In this document: in pieces, positions 37,161 through 46,671 of the stretch
How positions within the stretch are numbered: the stretch's first letter is position 1
How the letters are laid out: each line of letters opens with the position of its first letter
Made by a program: the position numbers and the translations under genes
Notes under the pieces: generated by a model
Told to the model about the DNA's origin: nothing
Database searches by the model: none
Seen by the model: only the letters and a program-made list of their open reading frames with translations
Assembly (NCBI GenBank): GCA_050847315.1
Contig: CP193791.1
From: Cedecea sp000277545
GTDB lineage: Bacteria > Pseudomonadota > Gammaproteobacteria > Enterobacterales > Enterobacteriaceae
Direction: 5' to 3' (one strand)
Length of the DNA stretch: 64,000 nucleotides

Positions 37161-37820
37161 ATGACGCAGGATGAACTGAAAAAAGCAGTCGGATGGGCAG
37201 CACTCCAGTATGTGCAGCCGGGCACCATTGTGGGCGTGGGCACGGGCTCAACCGCCGCGCATTTTATTGATGCTTTGGGCACCATCAAACACCAGATTGA
37301 AGGTGCTGTTTCCAGCTCCGACGCTTCTACCGCGAAACTGAAAAGTCTTGGGATCCCCGTGTTCGATCTCAACGAGGTGGATTCATTAGGCGTCTACGTC
37401 GACGGTGCCGATGAGATCAACCACCAGATGCAGATGATTAAAGGCGGTGGCGCAGCGCTGACTCGCGAGAAAATCATCGCCTCCGTTGCCGACAAGTTTG
37501 TTTGCATCGCGGACGCCTCCAAGCAGGTTGATATTCTCGGTAACTTCCCGCTGCCGGTGGAAGTGATTCCTATGGCGCGCAGCGCCGTCGCGCGTGAACT
37601 GGTAAAACTGGGTGGTCGCCCGGAGTACCGTCAAGGCGTGGTCACGGACAACGGTAACATCATTCTGGATGTGCATGGTTTGAGCATCATGGAACCGATG
37701 AAGCTGGAAAACATCATCAACGGTATGCCTGGCGTTGTTACCGTGGGCCTGTTTGCGAACCGTGGCGCGGATGTGGCGCTGATCGGTACCGCTGACGGTG
37801 TAAAAACCATCGTGAAATGA
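37161..37820 (+). CDS. rpiA: Ribose-5-phosphate isomerase A
   Basis: Interconverts ribose 5-phosphate and ribulose 5-phosphate. 219 residues, as in E. coli, from ATG 37161 (MTQDELKKAVG). Motifs: VGVGTGSTAAHFIDAL, VDGADEIN and KGGGAALTREKI (catalytic residues). The frame extends upstream to 37059 but those residues are not family-like. Confidence 0.97.
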   Translation: MTQDELKKAVGWAALQYVQPGTIVGVGTGSTAAHFIDALGTIKHQIEGAVSSSDASTAKLKSLGIPVFDLNEVDSLGVYVDGADEINHQMQMIKGGGAALTREKIIASVADKFVCIADASKQVDILGNFPLPVEVIPMARSAVARELVKLGGRPEYRQGVVTDNGNIILDVHGLSIMEPMKLENIINGMPGVVTVGLFANRGADVALIGTADGVKTIVK

Positions 37821-38123
37821 TCTGACCGGGGCGCGTTCTGCGCCCCAAAAAACCGTATAAAAAATGACAAATTATTTTAACCGCATTTTTGGTGACATAT
37901 ATCACATTTCGGTAACGGTTCTGTGATTCATGCCTGGTTCACTCTCCCGCTCAGCATTTTATTCTGACTCTCGCCGCCTTATTCCCGCCTGACGATACGG
38001 CGACGCAATCGTTCATATTGCCCCAAACGTAGATTTTGATATTTTGACAGAAGGGTAACTTATAGGCGGTGGCGCATCACCGCCTAAAAACGAATACAAC
38101 AGCACTGAAAATAGGGTCGGGAA
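37821..38123. other. rpiA-serA intergenic region
   Basis: A 303-nt gap carrying the serA promoter region. It contains a GGGGCGC...GCGCCCC hairpin followed by A residues (37829-37853), a CRP-like site at 37891-37906, and T- and A-rich tracts that could bind Lrp. No gene is seen. Confidence 0.6.
37891..37906. promoter_or_regulatory. CRP-site-like sequence upstream of serA
   Basis: GGTGA-CATATA-TCACA, one mismatch from TGTGA-N6-TCACA, and 217 bp upstream of serA. CRP and Lrp control of serA is known in E. coli. Confidence 0.6.
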
Positions 38124-39362
38124 ATGGCAAAAGTATCACTGGATAAAGACAGAATTAAATTCCTGCTTGTGGAAGGCGTGCACCAGAAGGCGGTAGACAG
38201 CCTCCGTGCAGCGGGATACACCAACATTGAATTCCATAAAGGCGCGCTGGATTCCGAAGCGCTCAAAGAGTCGATCCGTGATGCTCACTTCATTGGCCTG
38301 CGTTCCCGCACCCATTTGACCGAAGAGATCTTTGCCGCGGCTGAAAAACTGGTGGCTGTAGGCTGCTTCTGCATCGGCACCAACCAGGTTGATCTGGATG
38401 CGGCGGCGAAGCGCGGTATTCCGGTGTTCAACGCCCCGTTCTCGAACACCCGTTCCGTTGCTGAACTGGTGATTGGTGAATTGCTGCTGTTGCTGCGCGG
38501 CATTCCTGAAGCTAACGCCAAAGCGCACCGTGGCGTGTGGAACAAGCTGGCGGTAGGCTCTTTTGAGGCCCGTGGTAAAAAGCTGGGCATCATTGGCTAC
38601 GGCCACATCGGTACGCAGCTGGGGATTTTGGCTGAATCCCTGGGGATGCACGTCTACTTCTACGATATCGAAAACAAGCTGCCGCTGGGCAACGCGACTC
38701 AGGTTCAGCATCTCTCCGACCTGCTGAATATGAGCGATGTGGTTAGTCTGCACGTGCCGGAAAACGCCTCCACCAAAAACATGATTGGCGCGAACGAGCT
38801 GGCCTTGATGAAGCCGGGCTCTCTGCTGATCAACGCCTCTCGCGGTACGGTGGTAGATATTCCTGCTCTGTGCGGTGCGCTTTCGAGCAAGCATCTGTCT
38901 GGTGCGGCTATCGACGTCTTCCCGACCGAACCGGCCACCAACAGCGATCCGTTTAACTCTCCGCTGTGCGAGTTTGACAACGTGATCCTGACCCCGCACA
39001 TCGGCGGCTCAACTCAGGAAGCGCAGGAAAACATCGGCCTGGAAGTGGCGGGCAAACTGGCGAAATACTCGGATAACGGCTCTACGTTGTCTGCGGTTAA
39101 CTTCCCGGAAGTTTCTCTGCCGCTGCACGGGGGCACCAGCAGCCGCCTGCTGCACATTCATGAGAACCGCCCTGGCATTCTGACCGCGCTTAACCAGATC
39201 TTTGCTGAGCAGGGTATCAACATTGCCGCTCAGTTCCTGCAGACCACGCCGCACATGGGTTACGTAGTAATTGATATTGATGCGCCGGAAGATGTGGCTG
39301 AGAAAGCGCTGAAGTCAATGAAAGCGATTCCGGGCACCATCCGCGCCCGTCTGCTGTACTGA
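38124..39362 (+). CDS. serA: D-3-phosphoglycerate dehydrogenase
   Basis: First step of serine synthesis; it also reduces 2-oxoglutarate. 412 residues. NAD-binding GIIGYGHIGTQLG, the active site around INASRGTVVDIPAL and ILTPHIGGSTQEAQ, and a C-terminal ACT domain (HENRPGILTALNQIFAEQG) that binds serine for feedback inhibition. A terminator is not obvious before the convergent fau gene. Confidence 0.97.
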   Translation: MAKVSLDKDRIKFLLVEGVHQKAVDSLRAAGYTNIEFHKGALDSEALKESIRDAHFIGLRSRTHLTEEIFAAAEKLVAVGCFCIGTNQVDLDAAAKRGIPVFNAPFSNTRSVAELVIGELLLLLRGIPEANAKAHRGVWNKLAVGSFEARGKKLGIIGYGHIGTQLGILAESLGMHVYFYDIENKLPLGNATQVQHLSDLLNMSDVVSLHVPENASTKNMIGANELALMKPGSLLINASRGTVVDIPALCGALSSKHLSGAAIDVFPTEPATNSDPFNSPLCEFDNVILTPHIGGSTQEAQENIGLEVAGKLAKYSDNGSTLSAVNFPEVSLPLHGGTSSRLLHIHENRPGILTALNQIFAEQGINIAAQFLQTTPHMGYVVIDIDAPEDVAEKALKSMKAIPGTIRARLLY

Positions 39363-39406
39363 TCTGACCATGGCCTCTTCCCCGAAGGGGGAAGGGGGAA
39401 GGGGCA

Positions 39407-40003
39407 TCACCACTGCCAAAGGCGCGATGGCGTCACCACGGCAGGCAAAGGAATATCCCACTGTTCTACCGGCAACGTCTCCACCTGCTGGCAATCATGC
39501 GCCAGGCCAACCGGGTAGAAACCGTGCTGCTGCCAGTGCTGCAGCGTTCTGTCGTAAAACCCGCCGCCCATCCCCAGACGCTGGCCTGTTTCATCGAAGG
39601 CAACCAGCGGCGTGACCAGTACATCCAGCTTATTCAGCGGTAGCACGTCGCGAACATCCAGCTTAGGCTCAAGAATTTTCAGGCGATTGGTGACCAGGTG
39701 ACTTTGCGGCGTGTAGCGTAAAAACAGCAGGTTGCCGGGGCTAAAAGGATGAAGCACCGGGAGATAAACGTTTTTGCCTGCCCGCCATAAAGCCTGAATC
39801 AGCGGGGTGGTATTCAGTTCCCCGTCGAACGAGAGAAACAACGCTACGGTCTGAGCACGAATGACCGGCTCAAACGCCAGCATGCGTTCAGCAGCCTGTA
39901 GGGCAAAGGTTTGTTGTTCTGGGGGAGTGAGTGAGCGGCGTCGCTGCCGAATCGTTTGGCGAATGTCCTGACGAAGCGTTGAGGTTAACGGGATATGCGT
40001 CAT
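39407..40003 (-). CDS. fau: 5-formyltetrahydrofolate cyclo-ligase
   Basis: Converts 5-formyl-THF to 5,10-methenyl-THF with ATP (also called YgfA). 198 residues; ATG 40003 (MTHIPLTSTLRQDIRQ) gives a length near that of E. coli. Motifs: FLSFDGELNTTPLI, and LVAFDETGQRLGMGGGFYDRTL, the nucleotide/folate site. It lies directly downstream of the 6S RNA gene on the same strand and is probably co-transcribed with it, as in E. coli. Confidence 0.94.
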   Translation of the reverse strand: MTHIPLTSTLRQDIRQTIRQRRRSLTPPEQQTFALQAAERMLAFEPVIRAQTVALFLSFDGELNTTPLIQALWRAGKNVYLPVLHPFSPGNLLFLRYTPQSHLVTNRLKILEPKLDVRDVLPLNKLDVLVTPLVAFDETGQRLGMGGGFYDRTLQHWQQHGFYPVGLAHDCQQVETLPVEQWDIPLPAVVTPSRLWQW

Positions 40004-40023
40004 GATGGCCGGGTAGTAAAGAG

Positions 40024-40207
40024 GGAATCTCCGAGATGCCGCCGCAGGCTGTAACCCTTGAACCCTTGGTTCAAGGTGAGTGTGTCGTCATGGTTTTAAG
40101 GCTTCTCGGACGGACCGAGCATGCTCACCAACCGCGGAGCGCCACACTCTTGTGGTATGAAATATCGGCTCAGGGGACTGGCCCGCTTGCAAACATCTCA
40201 GAGAAAT
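40024..40207 (-). ncRNA. ssrS: 6S RNA
   Basis: A 184-nt RNA that binds sigma-70 RNA polymerase and lowers transcription in stationary phase. On the minus strand it begins ATTTCTCTGAGATGTTTGCA and ends GCATCTCGGAGATTCC. These ends pair to form the long closing stem, and the internal segments GTTCAAGG...CCTTGAACC and the GCATGCTCGGTCCGTCCGAG region match the E. coli RNA. Ends are placed by comparison with E. coli and could shift by a few bases. It lies between zapA and fau, the standard context. Confidence 0.95.
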
Positions 40208-40248
40208 TTTGTCTTCGAAGTTACTCTACCACAGTCAACTGCGAAGTG

Positions 40249-40578
40249 TTATTCAAACTTTGGACCCTGTCGGTCTGCAATGCGACCTTGCTCAAGCAAT
40301 GCTTGTTCGATGGTCTGCTGTAGCATCCGAATACGCTCTTCCATATTGGCGGCGTAGTCACGGGTTTTCGACTTTTCCTGAGCCAGTTCGTAGCAAATGT
40401 TAAGTGCTGCGATGAACACCAGCTGCTCGGTATTTGTGACTCTAGTGCGAACTTTTAAATCTTGCAACCGCTGATTCAGCTCTTCCGCAGCCTGATTCAG
40501 CGCATCCTGTTGTTCAGGCGGACAATTCACGCGCAATGAACGACCGAAAATTTGAATATCGACTGGTTGTGCAGACAT
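40249..40578 (-). CDS. zapA: Cell division protein ZapA
   Basis: Crosslinks FtsZ filaments in the Z ring. 109 residues, as in E. coli. The N-terminal domain (PVDIQIFGRSLRVNCPPEQQDAL) is followed by a long coiled-coil helix. Upstream of ssrS on the same strand; divergent from ygfB. Confidence 0.96.
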   Translation of the reverse strand: MSAQPVDIQIFGRSLRVNCPPEQQDALNQAAEELNQRLQDLKVRTRVTNTEQLVFIAALNICYELAQEKSKTRDYAANMEERIRMLQQTIEQALLEQGRIADRQGPKFE

Positions 40579-40746
40579 GCCACCTTCCTGCTGTTTACTC
40601 GCCTGCCTTTACGCTACCGGCCCCGGTAGCGGAAGGGGCGCCACTATAGCTATCCCGATATCAAGATACAAGCCCTTTTCTGGTATCTGCGGGGGTCCTG
40701 GTGGTAGCATAACACACACTATTCCTGCCAACGATGACGAATGCGC

Positions 40747-41325
40747 ATGTCAATACAGAACGCAATGCCGGACTACGACTTAGTCGGCCAACTTTTGAAC
40801 CAACAGGGTGTGGGTCTGACGCCTGCAGAAATGCACGGCTTGATCAGCGGCATGCTGTGCGGTGGTAACAAAGACACCAGCTGGCAAACGCTGCTGCATG
40901 ACCTGACTAACGAAGGCCTGGCCTTTAGCCAGAACCTCGCTGATCCGCTGCGCCAGATGCACGGTGCCATTGGCGATGCGCTGGAAGACGAAGGCTTCCT
41001 GTTCCAGCTTTACCTGCCGGACGGGGATGATGTCTCCGTTTTCGATCGCGCCGATGCGCTTTCCGGCTGGGTAAACCACTTCCTGCTGGGCCTCGGCGTC
41101 ATGCAGAGCAAACTCGACAAAGTCACCGGTGAAACCGGCGAAGCCATTGACGATCTGCGTAATATTGCCCAGCTGGGTTACGACGAGGACGAAGACCAGG
41201 AAGAGCTGGAGATGTCGCTCGAAGAGATCATTGAATATGTGCGTGTTGCCGCGCTGCTGTGCCACGACACCTTTACTCACGCGGCACCGACCGCGCCAGA
41301 GGTACGCAAACCTACGCTCCACTAA
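40747..41325 (+). CDS. ygfB: UPF0149 family protein YgfB
   Basis: A 192-residue all-helical protein of unknown function, as long as in E. coli from ATG 40747 (MSIQNAMPDY). The conserved GLTPAEMHGLISGMLCGG and the acidic GYDEDEDQEELEMSLEEI are present. A related Pseudomonas protein affects beta-lactam resistance. It is the first gene of ygfB-pepP-ubiH-ubiI. Confidence 0.93.
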   Translation: MSIQNAMPDYDLVGQLLNQQGVGLTPAEMHGLISGMLCGGNKDTSWQTLLHDLTNEGLAFSQNLADPLRQMHGAIGDALEDEGFLFQLYLPDGDDVSVFDRADALSGWVNHFLLGLGVMQSKLDKVTGETGEAIDDLRNIAQLGYDEDEDQEELEMSLEEIIEYVRVAALLCHDTFTHAAPTAPEVRKPTLH

Positions 41326-41348
41326 CGATCAAAAAATCAGGAGATGTG

Positions 41349-42665
41349 ATGACCCAGCAGGAATTTCTTCGCCGCCGCCAGGCGCTACTGGCGAAAATGG
41401 TGCCCGGCAGCGCTGCGTTAATTTTCGCGGCCCCGGAAGCGACCCGCAATGCCGACAGCGAATACCCTTATCGGCAGAGCAGCGATTTTTGGTACTTCAC
41501 CGGCTTTAACGAGCCGGAAGCCGTGCTGGTGCTCATTAAAAGCGATGAGTCGCATAATCACAGCGTGCTGTTCAACCGCGTGCGGGATAAAAGTGCAGAA
41601 ATTTGGTTTGGCCGCAGGCTTGGCCAGGACGCTGCCCCGCAGAAGTTAGGGGTGGATCGCGCGCTGTCCTTCAGCGAAATCGGTGAGCAATTACATCTCC
41701 TGCTAAACGGTCTGGATGCGGTTTACCACGCTCAGGGCGAGTACGAATATGCGGATAACATCGTTTTTGCCGCGCTGGATAAGTTGCGTCGTGGTTCGCG
41801 TCAAAATCTCGCTGCGCCCGCAACCCTGACCGACTGGCGTCCGACGGTACACGAACTACGCCTCTTCAAATCCGAAGAAGAGATTGCCGTTATGCGTCGT
41901 GCCGGCGAGATTTCCGCGCTGGCGCATACTCGTGCCATGCAGGCCTGCCGCCCGGGAATGTTTGAATATCAGCTCGAGGGTGAAATTCACCACGAGTTTA
42001 CTCGCCACGGCGCGCGTTATCCTTCGTACACCACTATTGTGGGTGGCGGTGAGAACGGTTGCATTCTGCATTACACCGAAAACGAAAGTGAACTGCGCGA
42101 CGGAGATCTGGTGCTGATAGACGCCGGATGTGAATACCAAAGCTACGCCGGAGACATCACGCGCACTTTCCCTGTTAACGGCAAATTCAGCCCGGCGCAG
42201 CGTGAAATTTACGACATCGTGCTGGAATCGCTCGAAACCTCGCTAAAACTCTACCGGCCGGGCACGTCCATGCAGGAAGTGACGACGGAAGTGGTGCGCA
42301 TCATGGTTAAGGGGCTGGTGAAGCTCGGTATTCTGAAAGGCGATATCGATCATCTGATCGCCAATAACGCCCACCGCGCGTTCTTTATGCATGGCCTGAG
42401 CCACTGGCTGGGGCTGGACGTGCACGACGTGGGCGCTTACGGGCAGGACAGGTCACGCGTGCTGGAGCCGGGTATGGTCATCACCGTCGAACCTGGGCTT
42501 TATATTGCTCCGGATGCGGACGTGCCCGCGCAGTATCGTGGCATTGGCATCCGCATTGAAGACGACATTGTGATCACCAAAGACGGCAACGAGAACTTGA
42601 CCGCCAGCGTGGTGAAGTCGGCAGACGATATCGAAGCGCTGATGGCAGCGGCGCGTCAGCCATGA
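41349..42665 (+). CDS. pepP: Xaa-Pro aminopeptidase II
   Basis: Removes N-terminal residues before proline. 438 residues (E. coli 441), a peptidase M24B metalloenzyme: IDAGCEYQSYAGDITRTFP (two Asp ligands), HGLSHWLGLDVHD (His ligand), VEPGLY and IRIEDD (Glu ligands). ATG 41349 follows GGAGATG; upstream in-frame starts fall within ygfB. Its stop overlaps the start of ubiH (ATGA). Confidence 0.96.
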   Translation: MTQQEFLRRRQALLAKMVPGSAALIFAAPEATRNADSEYPYRQSSDFWYFTGFNEPEAVLVLIKSDESHNHSVLFNRVRDKSAEIWFGRRLGQDAAPQKLGVDRALSFSEIGEQLHLLLNGLDAVYHAQGEYEYADNIVFAALDKLRRGSRQNLAAPATLTDWRPTVHELRLFKSEEEIAVMRRAGEISALAHTRAMQACRPGMFEYQLEGEIHHEFTRHGARYPSYTTIVGGGENGCILHYTENESELRDGDLVLIDAGCEYQSYAGDITRTFPVNGKFSPAQREIYDIVLESLETSLKLYRPGTSMQEVTTEVVRIMVKGLVKLGILKGDIDHLIANNAHRAFFMHGLSHWLGLDVHDVGAYGQDRSRVLEPGMVITVEPGLYIAPDADVPAQYRGIGIRIEDDIVITKDGNENLTASVVKSADDIEALMAAARQP

Positions 42666-43840
42666 GCGTCATCATTGTTGGCGGCGGGATGGCGGGGGCG
42701 ACGCTGGCATTAGCCATATCGACCCTCACCCAGGGGAAATTGCCGGTGCACCTCATCGAGGCGATTGCCCCGGACTCAGCCGCTCATCCGGGGTTTGATG
42801 CCAGAGCCATCGCGCTCGCCCAGGGCACCCAGCAGCAGTTGGCCCGCATTGGCGTATGGCCTGCGCTCGTCGACTGCGCCACGGCAATTAAAACCGTGCA
42901 CGTCAGCGACAAAGGCCACGCCGGCTTCGTCACCCTTGAAGCTGAGGATTACCAGATTGATGCGCTTGGGCAGGTTGTGGAGCTGCACGACGTCGGGCTG
43001 CGTCTTTTTAGCCTGCTGCGTAAAGCGCCTGGCGTAACGCTGCACTGCCCGCAGCGCGTTTCGTCGTTTACCCGGCATGAGCATAGCGTGCAGGTTGTGC
43101 TGGATAACGGCGTTGAGCTGCAGGGCAACGTTTTGGTTGCCGCGGATGGCACCCGTTCTAAGCTGGCGGCGCAGTGCGGCATCACCTGGCAGCCGCAGAG
43201 CTACCAGCAGATCGCCGTGATTGCCAACGTCACTACTTCTGAACCCCATCATGGCCGGGCATTTGAGCGCTTTACCGAATTCGGGCCAATCGCCATGCTG
43301 CCGATGTCCGACGGGCGCTGCTCGCTGGTCTGGTGCCATGCGCTGGATGCCCGTGACGAGGTTGAAAGCTGGAGCGAAGCAGCGTTTTGTCAGCAGCTTC
43401 AGCGTGCCTTTGGCTGGCGGCTGGGGCGAATTACCCATGCAGGCATTCGTCATCATTATCCTCTGGCGTTACAACAGGCTTCTCAGACCGTATCCCATCG
43501 CCTGGCGCTGGTAGGCAATGCCGCGCAAACGCTGCATCCGATAGCCGGGCAGGGGTTCAACCTTGGCCTGCGCGACGTTATGTCGCTGGCTGAAGGGTTG
43601 GCAGAGGCGCACGCTGCAGGCACGGATGTCGGCAGCTTCCCGGTTCTGGCCGCTTATCAGCAGCGCCGTGCCGCAGATAAAGCGGCAACCATTGGCGTCA
43701 CTGACGGGCTGGTTAAGCTGTTTGCTAACCGCTGGGCACCGCTGGTGGCGGGCCGTAACCTTGGCCTGATGGCGATGGAACATTTTACTCCGGCACGAGA
43801 CGTGCTGGCTCAGCGCACCCTGGGTTGGGTGGCGCGTTAA
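42662..43840 (+). CDS. ubiH: 2-octaprenyl-6-methoxyphenol hydroxylase
   Basis: FAD monooxygenase that hydroxylates C4 of the ubiquinone ring. 392 residues, as in E. coli. FAD-binding IIVGGGMAGATLALA, the DG motif VLVAADGTRSKLA, and the second FAD motif LVGNAAQTLHPIAGQGFNLG. Starts inside the pepP stop and is followed 12 nt later by ubiI. Confidence 0.96.
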   Translation: MSVIIVGGGMAGATLALAISTLTQGKLPVHLIEAIAPDSAAHPGFDARAIALAQGTQQQLARIGVWPALVDCATAIKTVHVSDKGHAGFVTLEAEDYQIDALGQVVELHDVGLRLFSLLRKAPGVTLHCPQRVSSFTRHEHSVQVVLDNGVELQGNVLVAADGTRSKLAAQCGITWQPQSYQQIAVIANVTTSEPHHGRAFERFTEFGPIAMLPMSDGRCSLVWCHALDARDEVESWSEAAFCQQLQRAFGWRLGRITHAGIRHHYPLALQQASQTVSHRLALVGNAAQTLHPIAGQGFNLGLRDVMSLAEGLAEAHAAGTDVGSFPVLAAYQQRRAADKAATIGVTDGLVKLFANRWAPLVAGRNLGLMAMEHFTPARDVLAQRTLGWVAR

Positions 43841-43852
43841 AGGAGAGTCAAT

Positions 43853-45052
43853 TTGCAAAGCGTAGATGTGGCGATTGTCGGCGGCGGCATGGTGGGGCTG
43901 GCGGTGGCCTGCGGACTTCAGGGCAGCGGCCTGCGCGTTGCGGTCATTGAAAGTCATCTTCCCCAGCCGCTGGGGCCTGACGCTGCCCCGGAACTGCGCG
44001 TTTCGGCTATCAATGCGGCGAGCGAAAAGCTGCTGACGCATTTGGGCGCGTGGCCAAAAATCAGCGAGCGAGCCAGCAGCTATCACGGGATGGAAGTCTG
44101 GGAGCGAGACAGCTTCGGGCAAATCGCCTTTGATGATAAGAGCTTCGGTTTTAGCCACCTGGGGCACATCATCGAAAACTCGGTGATCCACCAGGCGCTG
44201 TGGCAACGTGCGGAGCAATGCAGCGACATCAGCCTGATGGCACCCGTGGACATTCACCAGGTCGCCTGGGGTGAAAACGACGCGTTCCTGACCCTGAAAG
44301 ACGGCACAATGCTAACTGCAAGGCTGGTGGTGGGCGCAGATGGCGCCAACTCCTGGCTGCGGGACAAAGCCGATATCCCGCTGACGTTCTGGGACTATAA
44401 CCATCATGCGCTGGTAGCGACGATTCGCACCGCCGAGCCGCATCAGGCCGTCGCACGTCAGGTGTTCCACGGCGAAGGCATTCTGGCATTTCTGCCGCTT
44501 TCTGACCCACATCTTTGCTCTATTGTCTGGTCGCTGCCGCCGGAAGAAGCGGCTCGTATGCAGCAGGCCGACGATGAAGCGTTTAACCAGGCGCTTTCCG
44601 TTGCGTTTAACATGCGTCTCGGCCTGTGTTCTGTTGAAAGCGAGCGCCGCACCTTCCCGCTGACGGGCCGCTACGCCCGCAGCTTTGCCGGCCATCGTCT
44701 GGCGCTGGTGGGTGATGCCGCCCATACCATTCACCCGCTGGCCGGACAGGGCGTCAACCTCGGTTTTATGGATGCCGCGGAATTGATTGCGGAAATTCGC
44801 CGCCTGCATCGCGAAGGCAAAGATTTTGGGCAGCATCTCTACCTGCGTCGCTATGAGCGCAGCCGCAAGCACAGCGCGGCGGTGATGCTGGCCAGTATGC
44901 AAGGCTTCCGCGATTTGTTCGCCGGCAGCAACCCGGCGAAAAAACTCCTCAGAGATATTGGCCTGAAGCTTGCCGATACGCTGCCGGGAGTTAAACCTCA
45001 ACTGGTTCGCCAGGCGATGGGGTTGCAAGATCTGCCATCCTGGCTGCAATAA
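43853..45052 (+). CDS. ubiI: 2-octaprenylphenol hydroxylase
   Basis: FAD monooxygenase for C5 hydroxylation in ubiquinone synthesis (formerly VisC). 399 residues. FAD motif VAIVGGGMVGLAVAC, VVGADGANSWLR, and LVGDAAHTIHPLAGQGVNLG. The start is TTG 43853, with AGGAG at 43841-43845 seven bases upstream; the conserved N-terminus MQSVDVAIVGGG begins exactly there and no ATG or GTG would keep it. A weak start may keep its level low. Confidence 0.94.
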   Translation: MQSVDVAIVGGGMVGLAVACGLQGSGLRVAVIESHLPQPLGPDAAPELRVSAINAASEKLLTHLGAWPKISERASSYHGMEVWERDSFGQIAFDDKSFGFSHLGHIIENSVIHQALWQRAEQCSDISLMAPVDIHQVAWGENDAFLTLKDGTMLTARLVVGADGANSWLRDKADIPLTFWDYNHHALVATIRTAEPHQAVARQVFHGEGILAFLPLSDPHLCSIVWSLPPEEAARMQQADDEAFNQALSVAFNMRLGLCSVESERRTFPLTGRYARSFAGHRLALVGDAAHTIHPLAGQGVNLGFMDAAELIAEIRRLHREGKDFGQHLYLRRYERSRKHSAAVMLASMQGFRDLFAGSNPAKKLLRDIGLKLADTLPGVKPQLVRQAMGLQDLPSWLQ

Positions 45053-45438
45053 ATACTCGTCATACTTCGAGCTACACGGGGGTGAGCAGTACTCACCCAC
45101 CTGATGGAATCTATAGTGATAACCCCGTCACATTTCCCTTCCCGATGATCGGGAAGGGTATCTGCTCCCTCGTTTGAAATATTCTAATCTCAGGACAAAT
45201 CTCGGATTACATTTTCTAATCTTACAAATTATGCGATGTAGTCAATTTGTTTCTGAAATGGTCGTAAATGTTAGCCAGTGCTAAATTCGACACTAAATAC
45301 CTGCTGTTAATGTGGAGTGAATCGCATTTTTACAGTGAATTACTCTGCACACTTCCTCTCCCATTTGGGTCATAAGCTAATGCAATGACCGTTTTTCGCT
45401 TATGGTTTACGCCCCCGTTCGGTGGTAAGTTCAGGTCA
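45053..45438. other. ubiI-gcvT intergenic region with two hairpins
   Basis: Holds GGGTGAG (45080-45086) with CTCACCC (45092-45098), and CCCTTCCCGAT (45136-45146) with ATCGGGAAGGG (45148-45158). The stretch AATACTCGTCATACTTCGAG resembles a repeat word seen between genes of several enterics. The A+T-rich part from 45180 to 45400 is where GcvA and Lrp would be expected to bind, but no site can be read with confidence. No gene is seen. Confidence 0.5.
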
Positions 45439-45454
45439 AAGGTAACGTTTGCGT
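45439..45454. promoter_or_regulatory. PurR-box-like site upstream of gcvT
   Basis: AAGGTAACGTTTGCGT matches the PurR consensus form ACGCAAACGTTTGCGT at 13 of 16 positions, with the right half exact. PurR represses gcvTHP in E. coli. It is 91 bp upstream of gcvT. Confidence 0.55.
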
Positions 45455-45544
45455 CGCTATCGGGGAACGGTGGCGATGCCGGGTTTCGTCTGACGGTTGG
45501 CAAAGCCAAATCCGCCTTGCCACCAGATGGTTAAAGAGGAAAAG

Positions 45545-46642
45545 ATGACTCAACAGACCCCCTTATTTGAACAGCACACGCTCTGCGGTGCCCGCATGGT
45601 TGATTTCCACGGCTGGATGATGCCGCTGCACTACGGCTCGCAAATTGATGAGCACCACGCCGTACGCACCGACGCCGGTATGTTCGACGTGTCGCACATG
45701 ACCATCGTCGATCTGCACGGCAGCCGTACCCGCGAGTTTCTGCGTTACTTGGTCGCCAACGACGTCGCCAAACTCACCCAGCCGGGCAAAGCGCTTTACA
45801 CTGCCATGCTCAATGCTTCCGGCGGCGTGATTGACGACCTGATTATCTATTTCCTCACCGAAGACTATTTCCGCCTCGTTGTTAACTCCGCTACTCGTGA
45901 AAAAGACCTTGCCTGGATCAACCAGCACGCTGAACCGTTTGGCGTGTCCGTCACCGTGCGTGACGACCTGGCGCTGATTGCCGTTCAGGGGCCGAATGCG
46001 AAAGCCAAAGCCGCCACGCTGTTTAGCGAAGCGCAGCGTAAAGCCGTTGAAGGCATGAAACCGTTCTTTGGCGTGCAGTCTGGTGATTTGTTTATTGCCA
46101 CCACCGGCTACACCGGCGAAGCGGGCTATGAAATTGCGATGCCGAACGACAAGGCAACGGGATTCTGGGCGCAGCTGGTTGAAGCGGGCGTTAAGCCTTG
46201 CGGCCTGGGCGCTCGCGACACGCTGCGTCTTGAAGCTGGCATGAACCTTTACGGCCAGGACATGGACGAAGGTGTTTCTCCACTAGCCGCGAACATGGGC
46301 TGGACCATCGCGTGGCAGCCTGAAGATCGTGATTTTATCGGCCGTGAAGCGCTGGAAGCACAGCGCGCGAACGGTACCGAAGAGCTGGTTGGCTTGATCA
46401 TGACCGAAAAAGGCGTATTACGTAATGAGCTGCCGGTACGGTTTACCGACGCGCAGGGCAATACGCACGAAGGGGCAATCACCAGCGGCACCTTCTCGCC
46501 AACGCTCGGCTACAGCATTGCGCTGGCTCGCGTCCCGGCGGGCATCGGTGAAACGGCGATCGTGCAGATCCGCAACCGCGAAATGCCGGTCAAAGTCACC
46601 AAACCTATTTTTGTTCGCGCCGGTAAGCCGGTCGCGCTTTAA
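45545..46642 (+). CDS. gcvT: Glycine cleavage system T protein (aminomethyltransferase)
   Basis: Transfers the methylene group from the H protein's aminomethyl arm to tetrahydrofolate, releasing ammonia. 365 residues. ATG 45545 (MTQQTPLFEQH) follows AGAGG and matches the family start; an upstream frame from 45497 is not conserved. Folate-binding features include MFDVSHMTIVDLHG and TGYTGEAGYEI. First gene of gcvTHP. Confidence 0.97.
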   Translation: MTQQTPLFEQHTLCGARMVDFHGWMMPLHYGSQIDEHHAVRTDAGMFDVSHMTIVDLHGSRTREFLRYLVANDVAKLTQPGKALYTAMLNASGGVIDDLIIYFLTEDYFRLVVNSATREKDLAWINQHAEPFGVSVTVRDDLALIAVQGPNAKAKAATLFSEAQRKAVEGMKPFFGVQSGDLFIATTGYTGEAGYEIAMPNDKATGFWAQLVEAGVKPCGLGARDTLRLEAGMNLYGQDMDEGVSPLAANMGWTIAWQPEDRDFIGREALEAQRANGTEELVGLIMTEKGVLRNELPVRFTDAQGNTHEGAITSGTFSPTLGYSIALARVPAGIGETAIVQIRNREMPVKVTKPIFVRAGKPVAL

Positions 46643-46671
46643 ATTTTGAAATCAGGTATCAGGAGAAAACA

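Noticed and set aside
37829..37853. rpiA terminator (GGGGCGC...GCGCCCC)
   Set aside because: The hairpin is followed by A residues, not T, on the rpiA strand, so it is not called as an rpiA terminator.
45180..45544. Glycine riboswitch in front of gcvT
   Set aside because: No conserved aptamer core is visible. Enterics use GcvA, PurR and Lrp here, and a PurR-like site is present.
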